Assembly (NCBI GenBank): GCA_017461045.1
Contig: JAFTZJ010000054.1
Coordinates: 1-64,000 of the forward strand
DNA: 64,000 nt
DNA from: Lachnospiraceae bacterium
Lineage (GTDB): Bacteria; Bacillota; Clostridia; Lachnospirales; Lachnospiraceae
Direction: 5' to 3'
Position 1 is the stretch's first letter. The number at the start of each line of letters is the position of its first letter. Positions 1-8,820 of this stretch are shown here, piece by piece. The notes beneath the pieces are model-generated. The model saw nothing but the letters and a program-made list of their open reading frames with translations. It had not been told where the DNA came from and made no database searches. The translations under genes were made by a program, and so were the position numbers.

Positions 1-132
1 GTACAACACTCGCTTACCACATGGAGCTATTGGCTATAAGACTCCTGACGAGTATGAAGCAGAATACTGGGATCAGTATGAATAAATGCTGGTCCTATAA
101 ATTCTGTTAAAAAACGTGTCTAAATTATTGAC
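1..132 (+). mobile_element. Right end of an IS3-family insertion sequence (truncated by the window edge)
   Basis: The window opens inside the last codons of an IS3-type transposase. About 30 bases after its stop codon lies GTGTCTAAATTATTGAC (116-132), which has the look of the terminal inverted repeat of IS150-like elements. The other end is outside the window, so the inverted repeat cannot be confirmed by pairing. The exact outer base is uncertain because the expected terminal CA dinucleotide is not evident. Confidence 0.6.
2..85 (+). CDS. IS3-family transposase, C-terminal 27 residues (partial)
   Basis: Frame 2 from the window edge reads YNTRLPHGAIGYKTPDEYEA and continues a few residues to a TAA stop at 83-85. 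The pattern YN-x-R-x-PH-x-A-x-GYKTP-x-E is the hallmark C-terminus of the DDE integrase-core transposase (OrfB) of the IS3 family. It follows the catalytic Glu region of the rve domain. Only the tail is present, so whether the element is intact cannot be judged. Confidence 0.8.
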   Translation, partial: YNTRLPHGAIGYKTPDEYEAEYWDQYE

Positions 133-1853
133 TATACTGCATCAGACATTGTATAAGCATATTGTCTATCATCAATAAATATCCAATATCCTTCGTTCAA
201 TTCATCATACATTTCCGATGAAAAAACTATCATATCTGATGATATAGTCAGTTCCTCTGTAGTAGTAACGATATCTATTTTTCTATTATATAAACCATAT
301 CGTATTTCTGCAATATACGTTCCTGAACCTATAACAACAATATTTTCATCATCAACATTAGACATTTCTCTTGCAATTTCTACAGATGCACTAACTGCTT
401 TATATTGACCATCACATAGTTCCTTCCAGCAATCTGTTATTCTAATATAAAACAACACAGAACACAAAAAACAAAACACAACATAATACATTTTTTTGTT
501 TTTATACAAAATCCAAATAGACACCAATGTCAAAATCAAAAAAAGAAATATAGTTTCGTACAGATATTGTTTTTCCATGACCATTACATTAGAATACTCT
601 CGAACTGTTGTAAGTAGGGGATTGAATAACGTAGTTTGATGGATATCTTTCCCCACTAAATGGCCACATAATACGCGAATAAAAAATACTCCTGCTGCAC
701 AATCCACAAATAACGTTAATAGTACCATTTGCATTTTGTGCAACTCACATTTCTCTAAATAATATGCCATGCAAATATATATTAAAAAAACAAAAGGAGC
801 TCCATATCTAGAATATACTAGCCATTTGGCATCCCCATTATAAACTCCTTCAAATGAAATCAAGCATTGCGAAAAAATCATTCCCAACCAACAAAGTATT
901 CCCGTCAATAAAATTATAAATAAACTTCTATTTGCTTTAATATCTGAACGATAATATCTCAACAACAAAAAAATAGTTACTAATGCTAATGCAAAAACAC
1001 CAAAAGACAGATAAATATAATTCGATATATTAGATAGAACAACTACTATAAATTGTTTGATTTTATCTAAATCGGTTAGATGTTGTATAATCGAAATACG
1101 CCCCGCCATTGCTTCTGTGGAATTTGTAAGAACCTCTTTTCCAGAAAGCCAAACCGCTTTTTGTATATAATTTATAGCAATATTAATGAAATACGCTTCT
1201 ACACTACCAATCAAAATTAGAATCAAATAATTTACAAGCGACTTTTTGTAAACAATATGATATACAATAGCAGTAATCAATAGACCAATATAAACAATAA
1301 GACATCTGCTATGAATCAATAAACCTAATGGTAAAACTATTGCCAATAAAAGTGTCATAGCATTCTTCTTTTTCGTATCAGTAAGTTTACTCATTATTAT
1401 AATTGCCCAAAGTGTCCATAACATAAACGGAACTTCTGATAATATAAAATCTGAATATCGACAAATTGGTTCAAATACTAAAAATAGCATAACTGCGCTA
1501 ATACTAGACCAGTTACACATTTTGCATCGTTCATGTGCTAAATAGTAAATACCTAATGCTATCCCCCCCACAATAATATTATTAACCAGCAACATACTTT
1601 TATATAACAATACCGGCTCATCAATAAATCTCATTAAAGGGCTCAATAACATTGGATAAAAAAAACCATAGTAACTACCATGAGCCGCATAATTACTCCA
1701 ATCATATCCCGCAAACCACATTCCACCTGAAAGCATCAAAGTAGAATCTCCTGCCCAAGGAAAGTTATATATCAATAAATTACTGCATTTAAACAATATA
1801 ACTATTAGAAAAAGAAGCACATATACCATCTTTTCCTTAAAAACTATTTTCAT
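132..1853 (-). CDS. Multi-spanning membrane protein, probable GT-C type glycosyltransferase
   Basis: 573 residues with about a dozen hydrophobic segments spread from residue 10 to about 460 and a short soluble C-terminus. The first loop after TM1 carries acidic and aromatic residues (FPWAGDSTLML, about residues 31-41), as in polyprenyl-phosphate-sugar-dependent GT-C enzymes, but no diagnostic motif fixes the family. RBS GGAGTG precedes the ATG. It is the last gene of the leftward glycosyltransferase run. Its TAG stop lies at 132-134 and begins at the last base of the putative IS inverted repeat, so the native C-terminus may have been lost. The DNA is markedly AT-rich compared with genes beyond 15 kb. 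Function is inferred from topology and neighbours; an O-antigen polymerase-like role is an alternative. Confidence 0.6.
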   Translation of the reverse strand: MKIVFKEKMVYVLLFLIVILFKCSNLLIYNFPWAGDSTLMLSGGMWFAGYDWSNYAAHGSYYGFFYPMLLSPLMRFIDEPVLLYKSMLLVNNIIVGGIALGIYYLAHERCKMCNWSSISAVMLFLVFEPICRYSDFILSEVPFMLWTLWAIIIMSKLTDTKKKNAMTLLLAIVLPLGLLIHSRCLIVYIGLLITAIVYHIVYKKSLVNYLILILIGSVEAYFINIAINYIQKAVWLSGKEVLTNSTEAMAGRISIIQHLTDLDKIKQFIVVVLSNISNYIYLSFGVFALALVTIFLLLRYYRSDIKANRSLFIILLTGILCWLGMIFSQCLISFEGVYNGDAKWLVYSRYGAPFVFLIYICMAYYLEKCELHKMQMVLLTLFVDCAAGVFFIRVLCGHLVGKDIHQTTLFNPLLTTVREYSNVMVMEKQYLYETIFLFLILTLVSIWILYKNKKMYYVVFCFLCSVLFYIRITDCWKELCDGQYKAVSASVEIAREMSNVDDENIVVIGSGTYIAEIRYGLYNRKIDIVTTTEELTISSDMIVFSSEMYDELNEGYWIFIDDRQYAYTMSDAV

Positions 1854-1876
1854 AAATTACACTCCATATTTCTTAG

Positions 1877-2845
1877 CTATTGTATTGCATGATATATTTT
1901 ATAACATATACCAAACAAACGCATTTGTATCAAATAGAACAACAGTTTGTCCTTCTTTGTAAAATAGGAATTCTTTACAAATATCTTTTTGTTGTCTCTA
2001 AACTCCTGCATAATAAATCCATACATTTTAAACTTCTTATATAGCTTCTTCTGACTTAGTTTCCCTGCCAACCATAAAAGTACTTTACATCTAAAATAGT
2101 CACATTCTATTTGAAGTTCCGGATAGTCCTCTTCGATTTTTTTAACAAAAGACTTTGCATGCTCATAATACAAATAATCATTTTCACGTAAATCTCTATG
2201 CGTTTGGCTCTTCTTATTATAGTAATAATGATATCCGCACCATGGTTCATAGGCCACTTTTTTTGTATCGAGTAAAATTTTGTATTTATTTAAAAAGTCA
2301 TCATTATTATATGAATATATTTCAAAATTCTCTTTGATATTTTCTGTCAGATATATGGTGTATGGCATATTTCCATCCATATACTGCCCATTCAATAAAT
2401 TTTTGATAATTTCTTCTTTTTCTGTCCATATAACTTCATTTTTACTCTTAAATCCCAGAATACCATCATATCGTTCATAATTAAAACACAAACAATCAAT
2501 ATTATTTAACTCCATTTTATCTATACACTTTTCAAACAACTCGTCATCAACAAAATAATCATCACTGTCTAAAAAAGTAAGATATTTACAGTTTTCAACC
2601 ATTTCAATAGCTTTACGTCGAGCACAAAATACACCACTGTTTTCTATATCTAAATATACTACCCTTTCCTCTTTTAATCTAATTGCAGCTAAAACCTCTG
2701 ATGTATTATCACTACTTCCATCATTTACTATATAGGCTATCCAGTTAGGATAAGTTTGTTTCTGTATAGACTGAATACAACGTTCAATATAATCTTCTGC
2801 ATTAAACGCAGCAATAATAATAGCAATTCTATTCTCTTTACTCAT
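1877..2845 (-). CDS. Family 2 glycosyltransferase
   Basis: 322-residue GT-A fold enzyme. The N-terminus shows the GT2 signature: IAIIIAAFNAEDYIERCI at about 7-24, the nucleotide-binding NDGSSDNT at about 41-48 and the metal-binding FLDSDDYF at about 91-98. The C-terminal 200 residues are variable, and I see no membrane span, so it probably acts at the cytoplasmic face on a lipid-linked glycan. It overlaps the 3' end of the upstream GT4-type gene by 8 bases, which indicates translational coupling. The donor and acceptor sugars cannot be read from the sequence. AT-rich like its neighbours. Confidence 0.85.
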   Translation of the reverse strand: MSKENRIAIIIAAFNAEDYIERCIQSIQKQTYPNWIAYIVNDGSSDNTSEVLAAIRLKEERVVYLDIENSGVFCARRKAIEMVENCKYLTFLDSDDYFVDDELFEKCIDKMELNNIDCLCFNYERYDGILGFKSKNEVIWTEKEEIIKNLLNGQYMDGNMPYTIYLTENIKENFEIYSYNNDDFLNKYKILLDTKKVAYEPWCGYHYYYNKKSQTHRDLRENDYLYYEHAKSFVKKIEEDYPELQIECDYFRCKVLLWLAGKLSQKKLYKKFKMYGFIMQEFRDNKKIFVKNSYFTKKDKLLFYLIQMRLFGICYKIYHAIQ

Positions 2846-3989
2846 CAGTATCCACTAACTCCCTTAACATTCTACCAAAATCTCTATCCATTTTTTCACT
2901 TTCATATTGGCTTAAAAATAACTTCCTAACATCCTCTTCAAACGGTTTGAATCTTCCATTATTATAATATTCGTTTATTAAAACAGCATATTCTTCCGGA
3001 GTATTACATCTAGAAATTCCGTTCACATTCTCAATATTATATCCTTCCAAAGCCTCGTCACTTGCAAATATTCTTCGTCCAAACATCATTGCTTCCGCAG
3101 TTTTGACTTTCATACCAGCACCGTATCGAATAGGCATCACTACAGCAGCGTGTGCATAATAATAAACAGATGGTTCGTCAACACTACCAACTACTTTTAC
3201 ATTACTATTTTTTTCATATTGTTCTTTTTTAGCCTCAAACCCTCTGCCAACTATGACAAGTGTTATATTATCTAATTTAGGCAAAACATTGTTTATAAAC
3301 CATTCAATACCATCTTGATTGGGACCAAAAAGACTTCCAACAAACAATATTTCACGTCTGTATTCATCTTGTGTTTTACTTTCATCAAAACTATCTGCAA
3401 AAGTAATCGGAAGATAAAAATCAGTTTTTCTCCCATATAATTCATACATTCTATTTGAATCTCTTTCATTCAAACAAATCACTCTATCTGCCATTATTGC
3501 ATATTTGTCACTTCGTTTAGCATCCCAATATGCAGTCAAAAATACAATGCTTTCATTTTTTACTTTGTTATATACATAATCGGCTTCTATATTATGAAAA
3601 AACACAACAGTTTTATAACTACTTCTTCGTTTTATAATTCTACCCAAAATAGAACAATCTAAAAAAAGCAGATCAGGATCTACTTTGTCTATATAATTAT
3701 AAAAATTTGATTCTTTCCATGGAAAATAAATTCTACATCCAAGTAATGTAGCTAAAAATAATTTTCCATTACCACTAACCTTTTCAAGTATGTCAACTTG
3801 TAAACCCTCTGCACATTCCTCTGCATACTCTTTCTCTTCTGGTTTCACAAAAACGCATGCATGAACATTGTTTTCTCCAAAACACCTCTGAAGCATTCGA
3901 AAATGCTCTGCTGATGCTTTTACTCCGCCATTGCCTCTAATATCAAAAATATTTATTGTTGTAATAAATAACACTTTTTTGTTTGTCAT
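2838..3989 (-). CDS. GT-B fold glycosyltransferase (GT4-like)
   Basis: 383 residues. The N-terminal Rossmann domain starts KKVLFITTINIFDIRGNGG. The C-terminal donor-binding half has EILFVGSLFGPNQDGIEWF (about 212-230), VIVGRG and the KTAEAMMFGRRIFAS segment (about 292-306), where the conserved acidic residue that contacts the nucleotide-sugar ribose sits. This arrangement is typical of GT4 or Glyco_trans_1_4 enzymes. RBS AAGGGAT lies 6 bases before the ATG. It is separated by about 100 bases from the upstream GT2 gene and coupled to the downstream one. Likely adds one residue of the repeat unit in the cytoplasm; specificity unknown. Confidence 0.85.
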   Translation of the reverse strand: MTNKKVLFITTINIFDIRGNGGVKASAEHFRMLQRCFGENNVHACVFVKPEEKEYAEECAEGLQVDILEKVSGNGKLFLATLLGCRIYFPWKESNFYNYIDKVDPDLLFLDCSILGRIIKRRSSYKTVVFFHNIEADYVYNKVKNESIVFLTAYWDAKRSDKYAIMADRVICLNERDSNRMYELYGRKTDFYLPITFADSFDESKTQDEYRREILFVGSLFGPNQDGIEWFINNVLPKLDNITLVIVGRGFEAKKEQYEKNSNVKVVGSVDEPSVYYYAHAAVVMPIRYGAGMKVKTAEAMMFGRRIFASDEALEGYNIENVNGISRCNTPEEYAVLINEYYNNGRFKPFEEDVRKLFLSQYESEKMDRDFGRMLRELVDTDE

Positions 3990-4087
3990 TCGATAATCCC
4001 TTCTTGTACTATCAAAAAAATGATATTACCTTTCAATTAACTTAAATTATTTACGATAAACCATCAACATTCTTCCTATATAGATAA

Positions 4088-5038
4088 TCACCTATGTTCC
4101 ATTTTACACTCTATATCTCTAACTTTCAATTGAATCTCTTGCAATATCTTTCGATTTGCAGCCATAACATCAGCTAACAGGCCAAGCACCCAAATCATTA
4201 CAGCAATTAAAATCATCATACTACAAAGAATCAACGATTGAATATTTCCCTGTCCTAACCCCATGCACAACAATACAATGTATCGAATACCCAATCCAAC
4301 ACCTATTATAAACGGAAAAACGCCTAACGTTATAAAGAACCGCATCGGCTTGTACATAATATACGCACGAACAATCGTTAACATCGATTTCTTAATATAT
4401 CCAAACATACTGTTAAACAACCGAGATGGCCGAAGTTCTCCATTGGTCCGAATCGGAACAGATGTAATGGCAATCTTGGTTCGACCAGCTTGTACAATCT
4501 GCTCCAATGTATAGGTATATTCATTTACTACATTCATCTGCATAGCAGCTTCTCTGCTATATGCCCGAAAACCACTTGGTGCATCCGGTATATTAGTATT
4601 TGATGCTTTTCTAACTACCCAACTTCCTAAGTGCTGTAATTTCTTCTTTAACCATGAGAAATGCTCAGTTTGGTCAATTGGTCGCTCACCAATTACGATG
4701 TCTGCTTTCCCGTCTAAAATTGGGCGTACAATCTTCTCAATATCATCACCACAATACTGATTGTCTGCATCTGTATTTACAATAATGTCTGCACCGTTGC
4801 GAAGACACGCATCTAGACCTGCCATAAAGCCTTTTGCAAGACCTTTGTTCTGTTTGAAATTGACAATATGATGCACGCCCCAGTTCTGTGCTACTTCCAC
4901 TGTATTATCCTGACTACCATCATTGATAATTAAATACTCTATTACATCAATTCCATCAATATGCTTTGGCAAGTCATTCAATGCTACTTCTAATGTCTCT
5001 GCTTCGTTATAACATGGTATCTGAATAATTAGTTTCAT
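4088..5038 (-). CDS. DPM1/GtrB-like family 2 glycosyltransferase with two C-terminal membrane spans
   Basis: 316 residues. GT2 catalytic domain: IQIPCYNEAETLEVAL at about 5-20, NDGSQDNT at about 40-47, and the metal-binding segment VNTDADNQYCGDDI at about 86-99. Two hydrophobic hairpin segments follow at about 228-255 and 262-292. This layout matches undecaprenyl-phosphate glycosyltransferases, which make lipid-linked single sugars for use outside the membrane, although related enzymes add sugars directly. RBS AAGGAGAGG. It lies 15 bases downstream of the exporter ATPase, so it probably belongs to the Wzm/Wzt transcription unit starting at the promoter at 7864-7892. Confidence 0.85.
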   Translation of the reverse strand: MKLIIQIPCYNEAETLEVALNDLPKHIDGIDVIEYLIINDGSQDNTVEVAQNWGVHHIVNFKQNKGLAKGFMAGLDACLRNGADIIVNTDADNQYCGDDIEKIVRPILDGKADIVIGERPIDQTEHFSWLKKKLQHLGSWVVRKASNTNIPDAPSGFRAYSREAAMQMNVVNEYTYTLEQIVQAGRTKIAITSVPIRTNGELRPSRLFNSMFGYIKKSMLTIVRAYIMYKPMRFFITLGVFPFIIGVGLGIRYIVLLCMGLGQGNIQSLILCSMMILIAVMIWVLGLLADVMAANRKILQEIQLKVRDIECKMEHR

Positions 5039-5053
5039 TTGTAAGACCTCTCC

Positions 5054-6406
5054 TTATTGCACCTTCTCAACCTTTGTCTTCGAGAACATATCATAATAAC
5101 CTACTGTATTCTGCTCCGAAATAACTGTTATATTAATAACATCATATAATCGATTATATACTTGGAATTCACCATTCGCATATCCGGTACAACTAATGGA
5201 TAACAAGTATTCACCGCCTTGCAGATTCATATTCTGTGTAAAACTCGCAAGATAGACTTCACCGGATTTCGCCATATCCACATTCACCTTTTCATACATG
5301 GTATTTGTGCCGGTAATTGCAGTTCCATGCACATCCTTAAAAGTATAAGTAAAAATTGGATTACTAATATTTTCATGGAATCGAACCTTTGACAATATCT
5401 TAAAATCTGTTCCCTTTTCTATGTTGCTTGTTATATTCCCTTCCGCATCCAATACAGCAAAATCAATTATTTCCGCTGCACCATTACCATATGCATCTAG
5501 ATTTGGATTGATTTGATAAAAATTCTTCCACTGTTTATCATCTGATTGAACAATAGTCAATTTATCATTCTCTGCACCAGCCTGCACATCTTCCACAACA
5601 TTTCCTGTGTCATCATTGCTTATTTCTTCTGTTTTTATTCCATTATTTTCATCTTGATTAGACTCATCATATTGATTAACCAGTAATTTTTTATAAATAC
5701 TAATCATATCTTTAGGTGTACCTTCATTTAATTTTGTACCCTTATTCAACAAAACAACCCGATCACAATATTTACTGATACTACCTAAATCATGACTAAC
5801 AAATAATATTGTCTTTCCTAGTTTCTTAAATTCTTCGAATTTATTATAACACTTCGCTTGAAAAAATACGTCACCTACCGACAACGCTTCATCTACAATC
5901 AAAATCTCAGGATCAATATTAATTGCTACAGCAAATGCTAGTCTCACAAACATACCGGAAGAATATGTTTTAACCGGCTGGTTTACGAATTCTCCTATAT
6001 CTGCAAATGCAAGTATATCATCCAGTTTTGCATCTATCTCTTCACGACTAAACCCAAGCATCATACCATTTAAGTATACATTCTCTACTCCGGTATACTC
6101 CATATTAAATCCGGCACCCAGTTCAAGCAATGCCGAAATTCTTCCATTAATAATCACTTCTCCTCCGGTCGGATTCAATACGCCGGTAATAATCTTCAAA
6201 ATTGTTGATTTTCCAGCCCCGTTGGTTCCTATTATTCCGACACATTCACCTTTCTTTATGTCAAAAGATAAATCATGAAGTGCATAATGTTCCTTATACA
6301 TCTTTTGACGTGTCAGCCCAAGTGACTCTTTTAATCGATCAGATGGCTTATCATATAATTTATATAATTTGGTTACGTTTTGTACACGAATCACTACATC
6401 ATCCAT
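5054..6406 (-). CDS. wzt: Polysaccharide ABC exporter ATPase with carbohydrate-binding C-terminal domain (Wzt)
   Basis: 450 residues. The ABC domain occupies about 1-245: Walker A GTNGAGKST (about 60), signature YSSGM (about 147), Walker B ILIVDEAL (about 166) and switch His in VSHDL. An acidic linker rich in Asn, Asp and Glu follows, then a beta-rich domain at about 305-440 that fits Wzt_C. In Gram-negative O-antigen systems that domain recognises the cap of the finished chain. It pairs with the permease gene 15 bases upstream. The long form with a Wzt_C domain suggests that chain length or termination is coupled to export, in contrast to the shorter TagH of teichoic acid export. Cytoplasmic, membrane-associated. 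Confidence 0.92.
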   Translation of the reverse strand: MDDVVIRVQNVTKLYKLYDKPSDRLKESLGLTRQKMYKEHYALHDLSFDIKKGECVGIIGTNGAGKSTILKIITGVLNPTGGEVIINGRISALLELGAGFNMEYTGVENVYLNGMMLGFSREEIDAKLDDILAFADIGEFVNQPVKTYSSGMFVRLAFAVAINIDPEILIVDEALSVGDVFFQAKCYNKFEEFKKLGKTILFVSHDLGSISKYCDRVVLLNKGTKLNEGTPKDMISIYKKLLVNQYDESNQDENNGIKTEEISNDDTGNVVEDVQAGAENDKLTIVQSDDKQWKNFYQINPNLDAYGNGAAEIIDFAVLDAEGNITSNIEKGTDFKILSKVRFHENISNPIFTYTFKDVHGTAITGTNTMYEKVNVDMAKSGEVYLASFTQNMNLQGGEYLLSISCTGYANGEFQVYNRLYDVINITVISEQNTVGYYDMFSKTKVEKVQ

Positions 6407-6421
6407 TATTCTAACCTCTTG

Positions 6422-7813
6422 CTATAATACATCTGCAAAATGAATCTTTAGTTTCTTGAAAACTAAAACACCAAGCATCCAAATACCTAATGTTACTATC
6501 CAGAAATATACTGTCCAGAATACATTACCTATAATCCACTCTTTCGCTAGTAGTGCGGCACGGAATCCTTCTACAATATAATACATTGGATTTAATTTCA
6601 TTAAAAATTTTAATATCGGACTTTGCAAAATAGAAACATTCCACATAATCGGAGTAATCCACATTCCTATCTGCAAAACTATATTAATTATCTGTGTCAA
6701 ATCCCGAGCGAATCCTACCATCGCAGATGTCAGATAAGACAACCCTAACACTAATACAAAATTACATATTAACAAATAAACCACTTGTAATGTATATACG
6801 TTAGGAAAATATCCATAACACGCACATAATGCCATGATAAACATAATAAAAAACAAATGCACAAAAAAAGCAGAACATACTTTTACAATTGGCAAAATAT
6901 CAATATCAAACACAACTTTTTTTACCAAATAGTTATATTCTAATAATGCATTGGTTCCACCCATAATTCCTTCTTGGAAGAAAAACCACGGAACCAATCC
7001 GGACATTAACCATAGTACAAACGGAAAATCACTTACTTGTCCGGATTTTAATCCAACCTGAAATACAAACCAATAAACTGCAGTTGTAACCAACGGTTGG
7101 ACAAATGCCCAAAAAATACCTAGGTATGAACCTGCGTACTTTGTTTTGAAATCGTTTTTTGCCAAATTCCATACAATCTTACGATTACGATAAAACTCCA
7201 ACGGTACAGTAAATAACTTTTCTGCTTTAATGATTGCTATCACCGCAAGTATAACTATGCATGCACACAAAAAACATTTTATTATCATCCATACTGTATT
7301 CCATTTTTCGGTTACATAATCCAGAATCCCCCATTCTGATATATCCCATGCAATATATGGATCACCCAGTTGAGCCTCTATTATTATACCTTCCGATGAT
7401 GTCTTATGGACTACGTTATTATCTAATACAATTCGACTCCATAATTCATAGGGTATTGGCTGTCGTTCATTACCTACTCTCATTTCAAAATTAGTAATAC
7501 AAATAGTTGACTCTTCCTCACCAAAATCCATTCGAAAAGATATACTTTCTGCCGGAACATTGCACGTAATCACCTGTTCCTCTGTGTTAGACTCAAGTGA
7601 CATTTGCCCTCTCTGTTCTTCTGTATAATCAAATGGCTCTTGGTTTCCGAGCACATAATAGTATTGTAGTTCTGATAATCCTGTTGACTGAATTGATACT
7701 TCTAGTTGTACTTCACGATTGTCGACATTAGGTTGATACATAAATACACACGTACCAATAACACATGTAATTACTATCACAAAAACAACAATAAAAATCT
7801 TCTTTTTTGACAT
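6422..7813 (-). CDS. wzm: Polysaccharide ABC exporter permease with extra N-terminal extracytoplasmic domain (Wzm-like)
   Basis: 463 residues. The C-terminal 260 residues are an ABC2-type permease: the amphipathic coupling segment WNLAKNDFKTKYAGSYLG (about 208-225) is followed by six hydrophobic segments, as in Wzm/TagG. Ahead of it lie a TM helix at about 5-26, roughly 140 hydrophilic beta-rich residues predicted outside the membrane, and a second TM at about 172-192. Standard Wzm proteins are about 260 residues, so the N-terminal domain is an addition that could contact the emerging glycan. The gene is first in its operon, behind a consensus promoter, and precedes the Wzt gene. Confidence 0.9.
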   Translation of the reverse strand: MSKKKIFIVVFVIVITCVIGTCVFMYQPNVDNREVQLEVSIQSTGLSELQYYYVLGNQEPFDYTEEQRGQMSLESNTEEQVITCNVPAESISFRMDFGEEESTICITNFEMRVGNERQPIPYELWSRIVLDNNVVHKTSSEGIIIEAQLGDPYIAWDISEWGILDYVTEKWNTVWMIIKCFLCACIVILAVIAIIKAEKLFTVPLEFYRNRKIVWNLAKNDFKTKYAGSYLGIFWAFVQPLVTTAVYWFVFQVGLKSGQVSDFPFVLWLMSGLVPWFFFQEGIMGGTNALLEYNYLVKKVVFDIDILPIVKVCSAFFVHLFFIMFIMALCACYGYFPNVYTLQVVYLLICNFVLVLGLSYLTSAMVGFARDLTQIINIVLQIGMWITPIMWNVSILQSPILKFLMKLNPMYYIVEGFRAALLAKEWIIGNVFWTVYFWIVTLGIWMLGVLVFKKLKIHFADVL

Positions 7814-7863
7814 TCTATAATCCTACTTTCAAATAATTAAAAATAACAAAACGCATAAAAATC

Positions 7864-7892
7864 AGTATATATTCTTTGTCTTAAAGTGTCAA
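7864..7892 (-). promoter_or_regulatory. Sigma-A promoter for wzm-wzt and downstream glycosyltransferases
   Basis: On the minus strand, TTGACA (7887-7892) and TATACT (7864-7869) are separated by exactly 17 bases. The predicted start is about 50 bases before the wzm ATG. The close match to consensus implies strong basal expression of the exporter, separate from the GH5/protease unit upstream. Confidence 0.8.
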
Positions 7893-7927
7893 CGCTTCCA
7901 TCCACTTGCAATCTAAGTAAATGAATA

Positions 7928-8820
7928 CTACTTTGCTGTTCTTCCCTCAATTCTACCACATTGAATATAATGCACATAATATTGTCGCAAATCATTTCCA
8001 AACGCAACCTGTAAATCTACATATCGGTTCTTATACAATAATACATTAAACTTTGAAGACCCTTGTCTTCCTTCATTCATGCCACAACTTATAAAATGCA
8101 TCAAATACGCTTCATCATCTAAACCAAATGCACTTCGTAAATCCGCATACTTCTTTGAATAATATCCAACATTATATACCACGCTGTAATCTACACCATT
8201 ATAGGTTGTCAAACCGCCCTGCATAGTTGTAGTACCGGTTCCTATTCGCCCTTCTTTTTTGCCACAAATAATATAATGAATATAATATTGCCGCAAATCA
8301 TTCCTGAATGCCGCACGCAAATCATAATACTTATATGCGTATGACATTACATTAAATGACGAACACGCTTGTCTGCCTTCATTCATACCACAAGCCACAA
8401 AATGTTGAAGAGCACCAATATCATCATTACCATATACTTTCTTCAAATCACCATATTGGCCGATGTAATAATCAAAATTATATACTGCGCTATAGTCCAC
8501 ACCATCAAGCGTAGTCACCCTGCCAACTAAGGAACTATAATTCTTACCATCTCTTCCTTCTTTTTGTCCATTTATAACATAATGCATATAGTAATTCTTT
8601 AGATTCGTTCCAAATGCATTACGTAAATCCACATATCGGTTCTTATAATAGACTACATTAAACTCCTCATTTCCCTGTCTGCCTTCCTGCATACCACAAA
8701 GCAAAAAATGCTGTAATGCAGCATAATGATTTGTTCCGAAAGCAGCCTTAATGTCCGGATATTTCGTTACGTAATAATCATAATCGTACACAGCACTATA
8801 ATCCACGCCATCATATACTG
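7928..8820 (-). repeat. Six EGR surface-module repeats in the GH5 protein
   Basis: Three dyads. Module A has the form DGVDYSAVY-x3-YY-x3-Y-x-D-L..HF-x2-CGM-x-EGRQ. Module B has FNV-x2-Y-x3-Y-x-DLR-x-AF..YY-x-HYI-x2-G-x2-EGR. A Gly/Thr linker containing TTTMQGGLTTY precedes the third dyad. The modules resemble the short Tyr-rich HY..G..EGR modules seen in other bacterial surface proteins. I do not know a validated function for them. Confidence 0.85.
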
